Assembly: GCA_026874595.1 (NCBI GenBank)
Contig: CM049317.1
Location: forward strand, 21,028,882 to 21,092,881
DNA length: 64,000 bases
Source of the DNA: Sipunculus nudus
Lineage: Eukaryota; Annelida; Sipuncula; Golfingiida; Sipunculidae
Direction of reading: 5' to 3'
Under the pieces are notes generated by a model that worked only from the letters and a program-made list of their open reading frames with translations, did no database searches and was not told where the DNA came from. The first letter of the stretch is position 1, and every line of letters starts with the position of its first letter. The position numbers and the translations under genes were made by a program. This document shows, in pieces, positions 47,566-57,571 of this stretch.

Positions 47566-50500
47566 AGAAATACATGTATTTAAGGTGTAATCGCTTTGTT
47601 ACTTGATGAGCGGGTTTCCTTGTCATGGCGGCTATTCGTCTCGGCTTTGTTCTGGAAGAGCTGATCCCTGTATTTTGCTCAGTATCAGTGACACAAATAA
47701 ATTCAGATTATAGTTGCACCCAAACACAAAATTATTTCAAAACAAATGAGGATAATATGGATATTATGGTTTCATAAAATTACAATTTTACCTTTTTATC
47801 GCTTTATATATACACGGGGAAATACGTGAATACCGCAGATAGCTCCCTTGTCGAGGAAATGTCAGAAACGACCAAAAAATTGCGCCGTTAAACTTGTTTC
47901 CCTATGATTTATTTTTCCTGCAAATGTGATTTTCATCTGACACGCCCGTTTAGTTTTCTTATGCCTTTTCATTGGAAAACGCACACAAATGAACAAATAA
48001 CATTATCGGAATGAGTTATCTTTTAATAAACCCGACAGGCGTCAAGTTAGGGATTTCTATGTGGAGTTATATGCCGAATTGTTTCAACAAAAGTAAAAAT
48101 CAAACAAGTGGAGTTATTTATTTAGAAAAATTAAAAAAACATATATATTATTTAAATGTAAACCATGTATGAAAGTTGTTCCGTTGGAAGACTCGGATTA
48201 GATAGCGCCAGTACCGGTACCCCACTGGGCTGGGGGTTTCCCTTTATAAAGCCATTCGTCTGAAGGCCCCAGTCGTCTCAACGGGTCGTCGATTGTCGAT
48301 CGTCTCAGCATAGCGGAACCTTGTAGGTATCGCCGAATGAGGTATTTACGGGAAGGCCCTATCAGGAATGTAGCGTGATACATGAACATGCGTATTTAGC
48401 GTATCATCCTTTCCAAGGAGAGACTATGCCTATTTTAAGGGGAAGTGCACATCATTCTACGAAGAAAACACAATACATGAAGTGAACATTTAGAAACACA
48501 GTAGAAACTGTCAGACGGTCATAATTATTAAACTTTTGGTGACGTTTTAAAAAATAAAATTATTAAATCGTAAGTCCTTTAATGAATTTCTTATTTTATG
48601 TCCATCACATTACATGGTTTCTTGATGCGAATAATATTGTAGCATGGTGTTTCCGCAGAAACATTTCCCCATTTGAATGTTCTATGGTGCGCATGGTAGA
48701 AGTAAAGCAAACAAAGGGAAGAAAGTTTCAAGAAGTAATTAAAATGCCTTTTATAAAATAGCTCTTTGAATCAGCCGCAAGTGTCAAAAATCAGTTCGAT
48801 AAAAGATTCAATAAATATAACGACGAATTTAATGGATTTACCAGGTTTCGACGTTTTGTTTGTTGAAACACAAATCACCGGACGATAATCGGTGCAGTTT
48901 GAAGAATACCACAGCAAGCCCTGTCGACCCCTGTCCGCCATAAACACGCACTGTAAACGGTCGTTCGGGTGTCCTGGCGCCCAACGTGGGGCTACGGAAT
49001 CTTGATAGATATAAATAAAGTAAATGAACGAACTGTGCTTCAAAAGATAATTCTCTTTCAACAGATTTATTCGAACAAGATATTTGTAAGCAACAAAAGG
49101 CTTGTCCCATAATGGGTCTTTCATGTACAGACCTGCATGGACCCTTGTTATATACCTGGTATCGTCTAATATTTTCTTAAACTCAAAAGTGCTATTATTA
49201 TTATTTAATTATTCTGTCACTATATATACATATACAATATTTTTTAACAGTGAATCTCATATGCACATTTTAGAATGCCCACATAACCGAATTATGCTCT
49301 ATTAACTTAAAAATATGTTAGGAAACTATGCAATGCTGATGCAAGATTACAATACATGAAATAGTATGTTTCATACATTTTGTCTATTTAACATTGTGAA
49401 CCAGAATGCGATGCATCTACATTCGCACAGATGAAATTCTGAGCTTCTTTATTGAAGTATTTCAGACAATACAAGGAGCCAACCAATCGTTTCTTCTTTG
49501 ATTTAGTATTTCGGCAAGCTTTTGGTTATTAATATACCTCATGTTTTTTCTTTTTCTTGGGTCTATGAAATTGTATGTAGGTATGTGTGTGTGTGGGTGT
49601 GTGTGAATTGCGGTTTGAGTCCGACCATCGGAGGATTGGCGCTATATTAATACTAAATACTAGCAATTACCCGTGCTACGCACGGTTTAGGGCGAGCATT
49701 TAGTTCTGATGTCAAATAGGCTGTCATGGTTTCATGGCTTGGGTGTACAATGTTACTGTCTCTTTGAATCCGACATTTGGTGTAAGTGTTCTGTCTCTGA
49801 GTTAACCTTGTGTCGGAGTCTGAATGACCTGGACGAATACGTTCTTGTCCGAATGGTGGAATGTCTTCGGACAAACCCGGAGCATATGTATTTCAAAAAT
49901 CACGGCAAACCGTAGTGTCAGAGGAGACCTGTAAATTCACACATGAATCCGCCAGTAAAGGAACCTGCTATCTTGCATGGTAGTACAGCATAGCGCTGAG
50001 ACGTGTTCTCGATAATTGCATTCCCGTTATCACCAAAAAAAACCCGGCATTCACATGGTTGGGAAATCCCGCTGCGCAAAAGTTCGTGGTAGCATTATAT
50101 TATGTGGTACATTTAATAGCTGTATATATTTTTAAATATCACGCACTCCCAAAGACCTTTCCTGTGTTTCCGAATGAGACAGTCACTGCATTCAGGCAGT
50201 GTGTAAAACCCGGACCCCAAGAAATATCTGTAATTCTTAAACTCTCATGGTAATTTGTCCAGATATTTTAGCATAAACGTATCTAAAGACATATTTTATT
50301 ATGTTTGGTTAAAACAAAAAAATACTGTGTTTTGCAACAAAATTTGATAATTAACACTTACGGACCCTTGCGCACGGACCTCACGGATTACACGGACCCC
50401 GTTTATTCGTTGTTTTACTTTAGCACATATTTTTACATCACGTTTAGCCAAAACACAAAATGTGATTTATTATTGTGTTTTTATCTGTATTTTTACATTT

Positions 50501-53500
50501 TTTTCTCAGTTTTTATTCATAATTTATATTTGCTATTTATTTAATTTGTGTAGCGTTTTAAAAAGTATAATAAAAACATTTACAAAATCATTATTTTGGA
50601 ACCTGTAGTTGCTTGAAATGCATGTAATCAACAATTCCTCTCGGTATTTATATTATTGCCAACTTTAAATTGCATGGTTGTTATGAATGGAACACGAAAC
50701 CTGTTGTTATGTGGAAGAGCTCAGTCTCCGGTCCGCAACGACTGTTAGTGCACTTCAAATAAATCTCCAACAGCGTGCCCGTACTATTATATTTTCATTT
50801 AGAATAACAAATAATTTTATTTAGTGTGTGACATGAGAGCTAATTTTTCCCCTTCTTTTAGTCATAAATAAAAATATGAGCGGTGGTTACTGGGGTTCGT
50901 CAAAATGGAACAGTCAGCAAAGTCAAGTAAATGAGGTCAGTCTTAATCGAAATATTTTTGTAAATTTAAATCTTTCAGTGAATTGTTCATTTACAAAGCT
51001 GCAACATTTAGGGACTTAGCTCTGTTCTTACATCAGCAATAGTGGTGTTTTTATCGATATAAATAATGGAAAATGAGGAAATTGGTTTTTGGGGTCCGGG
51101 GACCGTGGGGTCCGGGTTTTACACACTGCCCTGCATTCACTACCGTTTGGAAAATTTTCATTCTTTAAAAAAGCCCACTTTTGAGCATTCTCCTCACGCG
51201 AGATTCCCTTGTGCACAATAATAGACCTTTTCGCTGCGCGGAGGTTGCCTTTTGAGAAGGGATCACCAATGCGGATTATTTTGGGCCGGTCACCACGAAA
51301 TGTGAGAAAACCCCAGATAGGGCCCCCGGAGTAAAACTCTGTCCCGCCATCACACACCCTATGGCCATTTGTGTTACCGGGCCCAAAGACACAAAGAAAA
51401 GAGGCGCCCACGGGGGAGCAAATATTAAAATTATTAATTATGCAGGTAATACGCAAATATTGCAAATAAAAGGGGGCGGAATCTCTTCGGACAAACCCAG
51501 AGCATATGTATGTCGAAAACCACGGCAATCCGTACGGCGGTATCAGAGGAGATACGGAAAATCACAAAAATCGCCTTACGCTATTAATATATAGATTATT
51601 ATTATTATTATTATTAATAGTAAATACAAATAATATGACGTACGTGGAAGAGACTGCCCGTTTTGCTTCCATTCATATTTTCGTAGGCCCACCCAGACTT
51701 GTGTACATTGCTTCTTATCCTCTTTGTACCACTTTTCACTAACAGCCCTCTGATCGTCTGAAGACCTCAGGACGGCCAGCTCCATCTTTTTCTTCCTACA
51801 CTGAAAGTATAACAAACAGATACTGGTACCTGGCACTATTATTCTTTTCCTGTACTGAAAGCGGAACGAATATACATCGGTCACCAGCACTATTAATTAT
51901 CCAGAAACTATGGTCAGCCTATCCAGTAAATTTGAAGGTGAAAGCTCAAGAAATAAAATGATTTTGTATTTAGATTTGAAGTTTTCGTATATGGATTCTC
52001 CGTTGCGCACCGTCTGGAAAATACACGCTTTATTAAATCTGGTACAAATAAAGAACATGTGTGAAATAACATGTAGAAATAATTTCCCTCCATTAGGAAA
52101 TGAATTTGTGATAAGGTCTTTTTTCTATTCATCTGATACATAACACAGAGCATTTGAAATGTGGTGGTTTGGTTTATATTTGCAAGGCTAATTTTTCCCG
52201 ATTTACACATTTTCATTGTTCACGAGGGTTTTAATATCATACTCTTACAATATTATTACTTAACATGCGCGCTAAATCTTAATAATAACAAATGAGAACG
52301 AGTAGAGATTCTTGCCCCATAAAGGAAGATAATATGAAATATCAGATATTATTTATACTGTAACACAGAACGCATTAAAAAATATGTTATCATTTCTAAT
52401 GTTATTATAATGTTAATATTTAGTCTTTCGACCTTTTAACCTACATGTAAAGTCGCATTGATAACATCCGTAAAATGGCAGTTAGGTTAAATTGTACATG
52501 ACCCTTCAACTGGGTAGACGTGACATATTTTCACGATGGTTTCATTTTCGCGGTTATTTGCCTTTCGTGAATATCGTGAATTTGAAACTCACGCGAACAA
52601 ATGGGCAACCTCTATAGCCTCGGTCACAACCCGCTGCTGTCACCGCACACCGTAGAGTATCGCACCGTTTCTGGGACCGCAGGAATACTTTAAGCCTCGG
52701 TCACATCCCGCTGTGGCCATCGCACACAGTAGATCATCCTTCGGTTTTTGAAACTGCAGTAATATTATGCGGCTGACGTGCGGACACGGCACGGTGTCTT
52801 CCTCATTCTCACGGCCATCGCACGGTAAAGCAAGCTAACCCTGCGGACCCCGCAAGCTAACCTTGCGGAAGCCGCAAAGAACGCTTACGACAGCCGCAGG
52901 TACGCCATACGTCTCCCGAGTAGCCGAATAGGCGTTAAAAATCGCACGGGTATCCTACGACATCCGTACGTCTACTGTTCGGTGTCCGTACGGAGCCCGT
53001 AGGTGGCTGCCTGACGCACGGCCGCCGCATGAACTTAAGCACTTGCGTTAATGTCAGTTACGAGTCCCTGCGGCCTTTGAAAAACGCACGGTTGCCGTGC
53101 GTCTACCGCACGGAATAGCCCAAAACACTCTCAGTACGGCGACCATATCCCGGTTGTGACCGAGGCTATATATGTGTACTGTACCTGATAACGGGCGTCA
53201 TAGTAAGACGCCGCGACACACCCATAAACCAGCGCTCGGCCTCGCAGTGTGAAACAGCTCCCTGGGTTTACAGGGTACGCCGAACATGTCTGGTTTCCTA
53301 GTAATACAAATACATGTATAATATAAAAAGCTTCACACCAACCGGATTCAGATTTCACAACAGTTACCTTCTGCATACCTTCTGCAACTGCATACCTTCT
53401 GGCGGAGGCAAAGTAAAGACTGTATTTTGATTAAGCTAATTGTCTTAGACTAACGCATATAATGCAATATTTCCACATTCCCTTCAACAGGGCAAGAAGC

Positions 53501-55799
53501 AGGCGAACAGCTCTGAAGCAAGATCCTGAAGTGTTTGGCCGATTTCTATTTAAAATGCTTTGGACAGCCGTGCGAACACTTCATTGCAAGGTTTTCCTAT
53601 ACATAACAGTTGAATCACAGGACCACAATGGAATAGATTTATATTTAAAGAATGATAACATATGCTTAAATCAATGATGCTGGAGTTGTTTTATGACTTT
53701 CATTCAAAACATGAACACCTTTGTTAATTATGTTTACCATACCTTCACACAGGTAACCATAGCGACTAATTGAACAGTTGTCCGCTTCCAGCACCTGATC
53801 TCTCAGGTGAAGGTTCCCACAGTTCATGTACCCCTTCCAGTTCTGTTGGGCGAATTCATTATCTGAAATATTCATAACTTAACAATTAACTAATATCCAT
53901 TATATATGTTGTAGACAGATATGCTTTATAGGTTTGTACTCTGATGGCTCTAGTAAAACTCCCCAAGACAATTATCCCACCCAGGCCAATCACTCACTCA
54001 TCCCGACAATAGCCCCTGAAAATGACCACCCCCACACAATAACCCTAGACTTTTACCATCGAGACGTTTGTCCCCCCCCCCAGATAATTAACCACATTAC
54101 GATTACCCCAGAGACAAGAAACCCTTAATTACTGGAAAAGGTTAGCCCGATTTAATCGGACTCAGTATTATTAGGCCCTGCCACAGGCTATATTGAGTCT
54201 CTACAATATAAGCCTAAGACTACCTACCACCCAATGCTCTTGTAACGAGTGTCACATGTGTTACTATAAAGCTTGTATCTCACTGGGCTGCGACAGCTTG
54301 CGACTAGTTGGAGACACAACAATTGCGAGAAAATACGCGAATTAGCGACAATTTCCACTTGCAAACTCACTGAATTGTACTTACGACATATTTACGACAT
54401 CGCACGAGTGTTGCAACCAGTGTGATAGGCCGGGGTTCGTTAACCTGTCGTGCGAATGTCGTGCGATGTTCTCAAGACATTCGCACAATATTTGCGAGAT
54501 ATTCGCATGACATACGCAAGAAACAATAACGATTTTGCTACACCTGCGAGTCTCATGCGACATTCATATTTTATCTCCAATTATTCGCAATGTAGTTGCA
54601 TAGGTCGCGAATCCCTCGCAAAGTTGTCTCACAGTTCTCGCAGCTCCAGACTTGGGGTAACTGTTTTGGGAATAGTTGGCGACATTCTCGAGACGGGTTT
54701 GAGACACCAGCGACGCCACTCCGACTTTTTTTAGAGAAATTTTTGTCATGCGAATTTACGAATATATTTTTAAAATGTCCAAAATTTCTGCGATAAGGAA
54801 GCGACAGTTTACGAATCACGCGAGGAAATTGAGAGCGCCGTGAATGATCCAAGACTCTCTTGCGTATGCCGTTCGCAATGTGTCGCAAGCTGTCGCCGCT
54901 CAGTGAGATAGAGGCATTAGGCCTACCCCGTAACAGCGCGTCGCTCTTCGAAGTTGACCCGTTTAAATAAAATGTAACAAAATTCTGGCTGTCAGTTCCT
55001 CGAGTCAGCGAGGCTCCATAAGTGAGGTATTCAAGTGCCCGTAGGACTGTTCTTCTCTGTCCCTACTAAACTCGTCGATTTGCCTCGGGTATAAAGGTCA
55101 GTAAATGTTTAAAAATTATGATCCAAGTTTAATTTTAGTTGCTTTCAAAACCAGGAAACACATACTTATTGCTGTCGAAAAGGTGTAATCCTGTGTCTTG
55201 TTGTTAGGCAGTAAACAGGCAGGCAAAGGACTTGTCTCGTCCCAAGACGTGTTATTCCGATTCGCTCTGCTCCTCTCATCAACAGTTGTGGATTCCGCAA
55301 CAAGCAAAGAAGATTCAACGGATCCGTTGCATATACCGTTGCTTAGGCCTATATTGTAGAAACTCTCATTGTATGGCTAGAGGAATCAATATATGCTATG
55401 GCAGGGCCTAATAATATTGAGTCCGATTAAATCGGGTTAGGACAAGGTTAGCCTAACAGACAAAAAAGCAGAAATAATAACATATTATCTTTACCATAAG
55501 ATATTCATGTAAGAATATAAATTCTTCATGTGACCTATTTCTTTATGGAGTTCTTTTTTTCTGATGCCCTTGTATTGTCCACTTACCAACACGTTTTCCG
55601 TCCAGCCAAGTCCAAGTGGCGAATTCCATTCTCTTCAGAGCTAACCAGGTCTGCGTCAGGTTTGATGACGTCATAAACTTCTGTAACTTCGGAAGATCAG
55701 ATTGGTCCTGGATCACCGGAACATTGTAGCCTGGTAATCTATCACATCTAGACACCGCTTGGGACCAAGTGACTGGCTCACGTAGAAATTCAAACTGCT
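36676..55799 (-). CDS. Gene 2: type I transmembrane C-type lectin receptor
   Basis: Minus-strand paralogue of gene 1 with twelve exons recognised: CTLD-A (A2, B2), CTLD-B (C2, D2, E2), transmembrane exon, cytoplasmic exons F2, G2, H2, I2, J2 and K2. CTLD-A looks intact here. There is no stalk exon: E2 joins the transmembrane exon directly in phase 1. A signal-peptide exon was not found below 56.7 kb; upstream the sequence becomes the copy of the 5' part of gene 1, so its first exon may be a copy of the gene 1 leader beyond the window. About 660 residues are accounted for. Introns are rich in transposable elements. Confidence 0.75.
36997..37100. repeat. AT then GT microsatellite
   Basis: An AT run (36997-37058) passes into a GT-rich run (37061-37095) in the intron next to J2. 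Tyr-Ile ORFs reading across it are artefacts. Confidence 0.9.
37190..37531 (-). CDS. Gene 2 exon J2, cytoplasmic tail with Tyr and Pro motifs
   Basis: A 342-nt phase 0-0 exon: acceptor gtttcctcctag, donor AAGAAG then GTAATA. It begins AGYYHTPPPLPSGGIYKEI, giving a proline-rich PPPLP (SH3-type) and a YKEI tyrosine motif (YxxI), then a Ser/Glu/Asp-rich region ending SQSKK. It occupies the position of J1 but is one third as long and lacks the 128-residue repeats. Tyrosine-based signalling is inference. Confidence 0.72.
38449..38526 (-). CDS. Gene 2 exon I2
   Basis: A 78-nt phase 0-0 exon: acceptor gttttattatag, donor CGG then GTATGT. The peptide runs IKKQQKARIADPGTPG VVYGFPARSR, with one YxxP tyrosine. 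No convincing intact counterpart was found in gene 1; a decayed one may lie near 11000. Confidence 0.6.
39434..39622 (-). CDS. Gene 2 exon H2, conserved cytosolic domain part 3
   Basis: A 189-nt phase 0-0 exon: acceptor atatttaatag, donor AAACAG then GTAAAG. It encodes EISLVQLEAG, VSEYIIINREGKK and FRVQIHFSWKKDK. Length is identical to H1 and the alignment is collinear throughout. Confidence 0.75.
39680..39719. repeat. AT microsatellite
   Basis: About 40 bp of pure AT in the intron between G2 and H2. Confidence 0.9.
40384..40527 (-). CDS. Gene 2 exon G2, conserved cytosolic domain part 2
   Basis: A 144-nt phase 0-0 exon: acceptor cttttaatag, donor TATACG then GTAAAT. It encodes ELTSGLGILLRKDLHLV and IIVEDRSLYVKGSNYT. 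It aligns with G1 (MLRKDLHV, MHIKGSNIK). Confidence 0.75.
40734..41012 (-). CDS. Gene 2 exon F2, conserved cytosolic domain part 1
   Basis: A 279-nt phase 0-0 exon: acceptor gttatttctatcag, donor GCGGAG then GTAATT. It starts KRRNETF (basic, after the membrane) and contains a Ser/Asp-rich linker, then VTCALIAGHNRLG, EDVTLRILALKSY and YFNAE. It is 3 nt longer than F1. Confidence 0.75.
42828..42905. repeat. Dispersed GGACGGAC...AGCTCA repeat tail
   Basis: Diverged copy: cagcccgacgaaaggataac, then taatcgctatagcttag and gactgaaagtcatctgggct. It ends a repeat module at about 42740-42910, within the intron between the transmembrane exon and F2. Confidence 0.45.
43903..43965. repeat. C-rich low-complexity tract
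   Basis: About 60 bp of nearly pure C with spaced A and G (ccacccccac repeats). Strand asymmetry could favour unusual structure; no function can be stated. Confidence 0.85.
44260..44387 (-). CDS. Gene 2 transmembrane exon
   Basis: A 128-nt exon entered in phase 1 and left in phase 0: acceptor cttctaacacag, donor CAG then GTAACC. It encodes a Pro/Thr juxtamembrane stretch (GTPKPTGAPFNR), a hydrophobic helix (LLTIPIVLGILLVVGIII...) and a strong basic stop-transfer (KKRNRKQ). Confidence 0.8.
44717..45858 (-). mobile_element. pogo/Tigger-like DNA transposon fragment
   Basis: Ends flanked by TA and related inverted termini: right end read inward is CAGTAAGGCGTCGTTTATC, left end is tAGTAGAGCTTCGCTTATCC, both resembling the CAGTA...CTTATCC style of pogo/Tigger elements. 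It retains only the start of a transposase (45091-45333). About 1.14 kb, so internally deleted. It lies in the intron between E2 and the transmembrane exon of gene 2. Confidence 0.65.
45091..45333 (-). pseudogene. Remnant of pogo-type transposase N-terminal HTH
   Basis: The peptide contains DLARNFNVGRSTVSDIATNF, the helix-turn-helix recognition segment typical of CENP-B/pogo-type transposases, preceded by a FPSFNDKFWILATF stretch. The catalytic DDE domain is absent and the frame ends soon after. Confidence 0.65.
46491..48322. mobile_element. Inverted-repeat element enclosing CT microsatellites
   Basis: About 130 bp at 46491-46625 is inverted at 48187-48322: both carry ggcttt/aaagccattcgtctgaag, ccccagtcgtctcaa and gggtcgtcgat. 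Between them lie the CT and ATTC microsatellites and no ORF. It could be a TIR transposon or an inverted duplication; termini and target duplication were not resolved. Confidence 0.55.
46962..47561. repeat. CT and ATTC microsatellite cluster
   Basis: Four CT runs (46962-47006, 47042-47082, 47215-47253, 47513-47561) and an ATTC run (47262-47336). ORFs of repeated Ser-Leu here are artefacts. Length is probably highly polymorphic. Confidence 0.95.
48842..49000 (-). CDS. Gene 2 exon E2, C-terminal half of CTLD-B
   Basis: A 159-nt phase 1-1 exon: acceptor atctatcaag, donor CCTG then GTAAAT. It encodes RWAPGHPNDRLQC, LLWYSSNC and RPVICV, the late CTLD cysteines. The motif positions read HPN and WYS, not EPN/QPD and WND. 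It ends in a short Thr/Lys/Pro linker (NKTSKP) with an N-glycosylation sequon. Confidence 0.78.
49660..51595 (-). mobile_element. Non-autonomous Helitron
   Basis: On the minus strand the element begins TCTATATATTAATAGCG, preceded by A, and ends with a 6-bp-stem hairpin (CCGTGC GTA GCACGG), 7 nt, then CTAG followed by T. TC start, subterminal hairpin, CTAG end and A^T insertion without target duplication are the Helitron hallmarks. At 1.94 kb it has no Rep/helicase ORF. Internal repeats: a ~70-bp direct pair (49865 and 51483) and an inverted pair (about 50189-50219 and 51091-51135). It sits in the gene 2 intron, 49 bp from exon D2. Confidence 0.78.
51644..51800 (-). CDS. Gene 2 exon D2, middle of CTLD-B
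   Basis: A 157-nt exon entered in phase 2 relative to C2 codons and left in phase 1: acceptor tactttcag, donor CCAC then GTACGT. It encodes CRKKKMELAVLRSSDDQR and TQVWVGLRKYEW, matching the second part of C1. C2 and D2 together total 270 nt, exactly the length of C1. Confidence 0.78.
52617..53166. mobile_element. Foldback MITE with GCCTCGGTCACAACC termini
   Basis: The left end GCCTCGGTCACAACCCG and the right end (reverse complement GCCTCGGTCACAACCGGG) are inverted, and both are flanked by TATA, giving a possible TA or TATA target duplication. The left terminal region is repeated internally (gcctcggtcacatcccgctg at 52694). GC-rich compared with the surroundings, no ORF. Its right end is about 14 bp from the donor of exon C2. 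Confidence 0.75.
53185..53297 (-). CDS. Gene 2 exon C2, N-terminal part of CTLD-B
   Basis: A 113-nt exon: acceptor gtattactag in phase 1, donor TATCAG then GTACAG. It encodes NQTCSAYPVNPGSC and VYGCVAASYYDARYQ, equivalent to the first 113 nt of C1. Gene 1 has no intron at this point. Confidence 0.78.
53743..53862 (-). CDS. Gene 2 exon B2, C-terminal half of CTLD-A
   Basis: A 120-nt phase 1-1 exon: acceptor gaatatttcag, donor GAAG then GTATGG. It encodes NEFAQQNWKGYMNCG and NCSISRYGYLCE, the classic CTLD C-terminal ending. It is intact where B1 has a stop codon. Confidence 0.8.
53935..54141. other. C-rich low-complexity intron segment
   Basis: A stretch rich in ccc and cac words with a C tract at 54072-54081, immediately before the outer TIR element. 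The plus-strand ORF over it has low-complexity composition and is not supported. Confidence 0.4.
54142..55440. mobile_element. TIR element (1.3 kb) hosting a nested MITE
   Basis: The left end (54142-54183), ttagcccgatttaatcggac then tcagtattattaggccctg, recurs inverted at 55399-55440 over about 42 bp with few mismatches. The termini contain a palindromic ccgatttaatcgg. No transposase is visible. A second TIR element (54276-54910) lies inside. Confidence 0.72.
54276..54910. mobile_element. Nested foldback MITE with TATCTCACTG termini
   Basis: The left end tatctcactgggctgcgaca and the inverted right end tatctcactgagcggcgaca extend into gcttgcgac, giving TIRs of about 29 bp. The interior is full of tcgca/tgcga words and has no coding potential. 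Nesting shows it inserted after the 54142-55440 element. Confidence 0.75.
55587..55799 (-). CDS. Gene 2 exon A2, N-terminal half of CTLD-A
   Basis: A 213-nt phase 1-1 exon: acceptor tttctttattctag, donor GTTG then GTAAGT. It encodes FEFLREPVTWSQAVSRC, VPVIQDQSDLPKLQ, TWLALKRMEF and TWTWLDGKRV, the CTLD start through the WLDG core. It is intact, and is the reference that exposes the deletion and donor change in A1. Confidence 0.82.
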
Positions 55800-55960
55800 C
55801 TAGAATAAAGAAAACAACTGTAATTAAGGTGATAACAGGGGTGGATTTACAGAGACGTAGGGGGCGAGAACGGGAAATGGAATTCATACCGAATAATAAT
55901 ATCTTTCTTATAATATACATTTTCAGAAGCGGATCCACGGGAGGGAACCAGGGGGTCGAG

Positions 55961-56005
55961 ACCCCCCCCCCCCTTTTTTTTTCTTTTTTTTTTTTTTTTC
56001 TTTTT
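55961..56005. repeat. C tract followed by T tract
   Basis: gaccccccccccccc then about 25 T with sparse C, within a gcggatccacggg...gggtcgagacccc module. It looks like the edge of an interspersed repeat, but no boundaries could be set. Confidence 0.5.
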
Positions 56006-56049
56006 AGCCGTAGCAACCTTTTAAAGGGTTTCATACCATTTTTGCGGCC

Positions 56050-56737
56050 TGGACGCCCCTTTTCCGGACATAGGGACTTTTTTTAGGAGTTGTTATAAGT
56101 CCTTGGTTAGACCCCTCGTTTTCCTATATTTTGGACCCGTCCCTGCTTTTGTATGCAAGAATTCTGTGTAACCACTAACTCTCCCAGGACTGTTCTTCAT
56201 CAAGGCGCGAGGGTATTGAACCTCCATTACTTCGAACCTGTATCCGTCCCTGGATAGGCTACCATTGATGTTTACATAGATTATACTCACGTAATGCGTA
56301 CTAAGTAAGTAATTAAGCCTTAAAGGGAGGCCTATAGGGTTGATGAGTTTATTCCTATGTGCATACTAGAGTATAGTATTTTTCAGAGGTGCGAACACCC
56401 ACGAGAGCAAAACCATAGATTTATTTACTGTTCATACAATTTAAGTCCTAGTCCACATATCTGTTATATATTTTGACCTTGACCAATTTTACAAGGCGAT
56501 ACACTCCGTATCCGGTTCATTATCACACATTTCCGGACGTCCGGGGGGGACTTCCGGTGATCACTTTGCGACTGCATATATATCTAGTTATATTTAATAT
56601 AGTTTATACAAAACATGCAGCTCTCGGAGCCCAAGAGGCCCTCCTGTACAACCAGTGTGAGACTATCTTCTGAATCTGTAAAGTATTGCTCGCCCCTAGC
56701 GTCAGGTGTCTTACCAAACCAATTTCACTATGTGCAC
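56050..56737. other. Unique DNA upstream of gene 2 exon A2
   Basis: Nothing recognisable: no lectin exon and no signal-peptide exon with a phase-1 donor was found on the minus strand. It ends at the sharp junction with the duplicated block at 56738. Confidence 0.4.
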
Positions 56738-56787
56738 GTTACCGCAGATCATGAAAGGTTTTCAATTCTGGCGGGAGAACTCATTCC
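56738..56787 (-). pseudogene. Truncated copy of exon B1
   Basis: Only the first 50 nt of the exon (acceptor side) are present, including the TGA at 56762-56764. The duplication breakpoint removes the rest, including the last cysteines and the donor, so this exon cannot work. Confidence 0.8.
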
Positions 56788-57571
56788 CTGGGTAAAGAAC
56801 AACGAACATCATGAACAATGATCCAATAGCAAATCAAAGATTCAGTTGTCACATGTATGTACCAGCATTATCCGTCTATGTTATCCGAATTTTTAATACA
56901 AGTACGATTTACCCTTTACTAGGGACCCAGTGGTCTAGATGCTCAGCTGAATTTGTTGATAATGGTTTGAGAGGTTTTTCCTAAATGTGGATCCTGTGAC
57001 CTTGACCCTCGACCTTGTGCCTTTAAAATCAGTAGGGTTCTTCTCCTACTGGCAGATGAGCCAATTGTGAAAGGTAAAAGTTTTGGAATGAAAAAATTGG
57101 CATTTCCTGCAAATAAAAAAAAATCTTTCTACAGAAGTAGACCCTCTGATCTTGACCTCTGACCTTTTATACTCAAAGATGCTTTAATGGACAATGAAGG
57201 TGTAACTTTAAAGGTTTGGCCGGTACTGCCAAACATATAGGGTTCATAAATATCCTAAATTTCAACTGATAAAGTTTTATCTGAATCTATGACTATTGAT
57301 TACAATAAAAAGGTTAAATCTGCAGGTACGTCAGATAGGGATGTATTGTATCTGACTATTTTAAGCATGCTCTCCAATCTAGAATTATTAATTATCTTAG
57401 CATAAAGTTTACTCTGTGTATCAGATATGGCGTTTTGTCAAATTGTTTTTACCAAGGGGTTTTGGTATCTTTACATATAAAACCTACACTAGATCCTACA
57501 ACACCAAGAAATTATCGACCTTGTTGCAGAGAGAGGTACTAATATGGCCTTTTCTAGCGCATGATATCATA

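Noticed and set aside
49601-49660. tRNA-like or SINE head next to the Helitron
   Set aside because: The phrase ggtttgagtccgaccatcgg slightly resembles a B-box region, but no paired A box or cloverleaf could be drawn.
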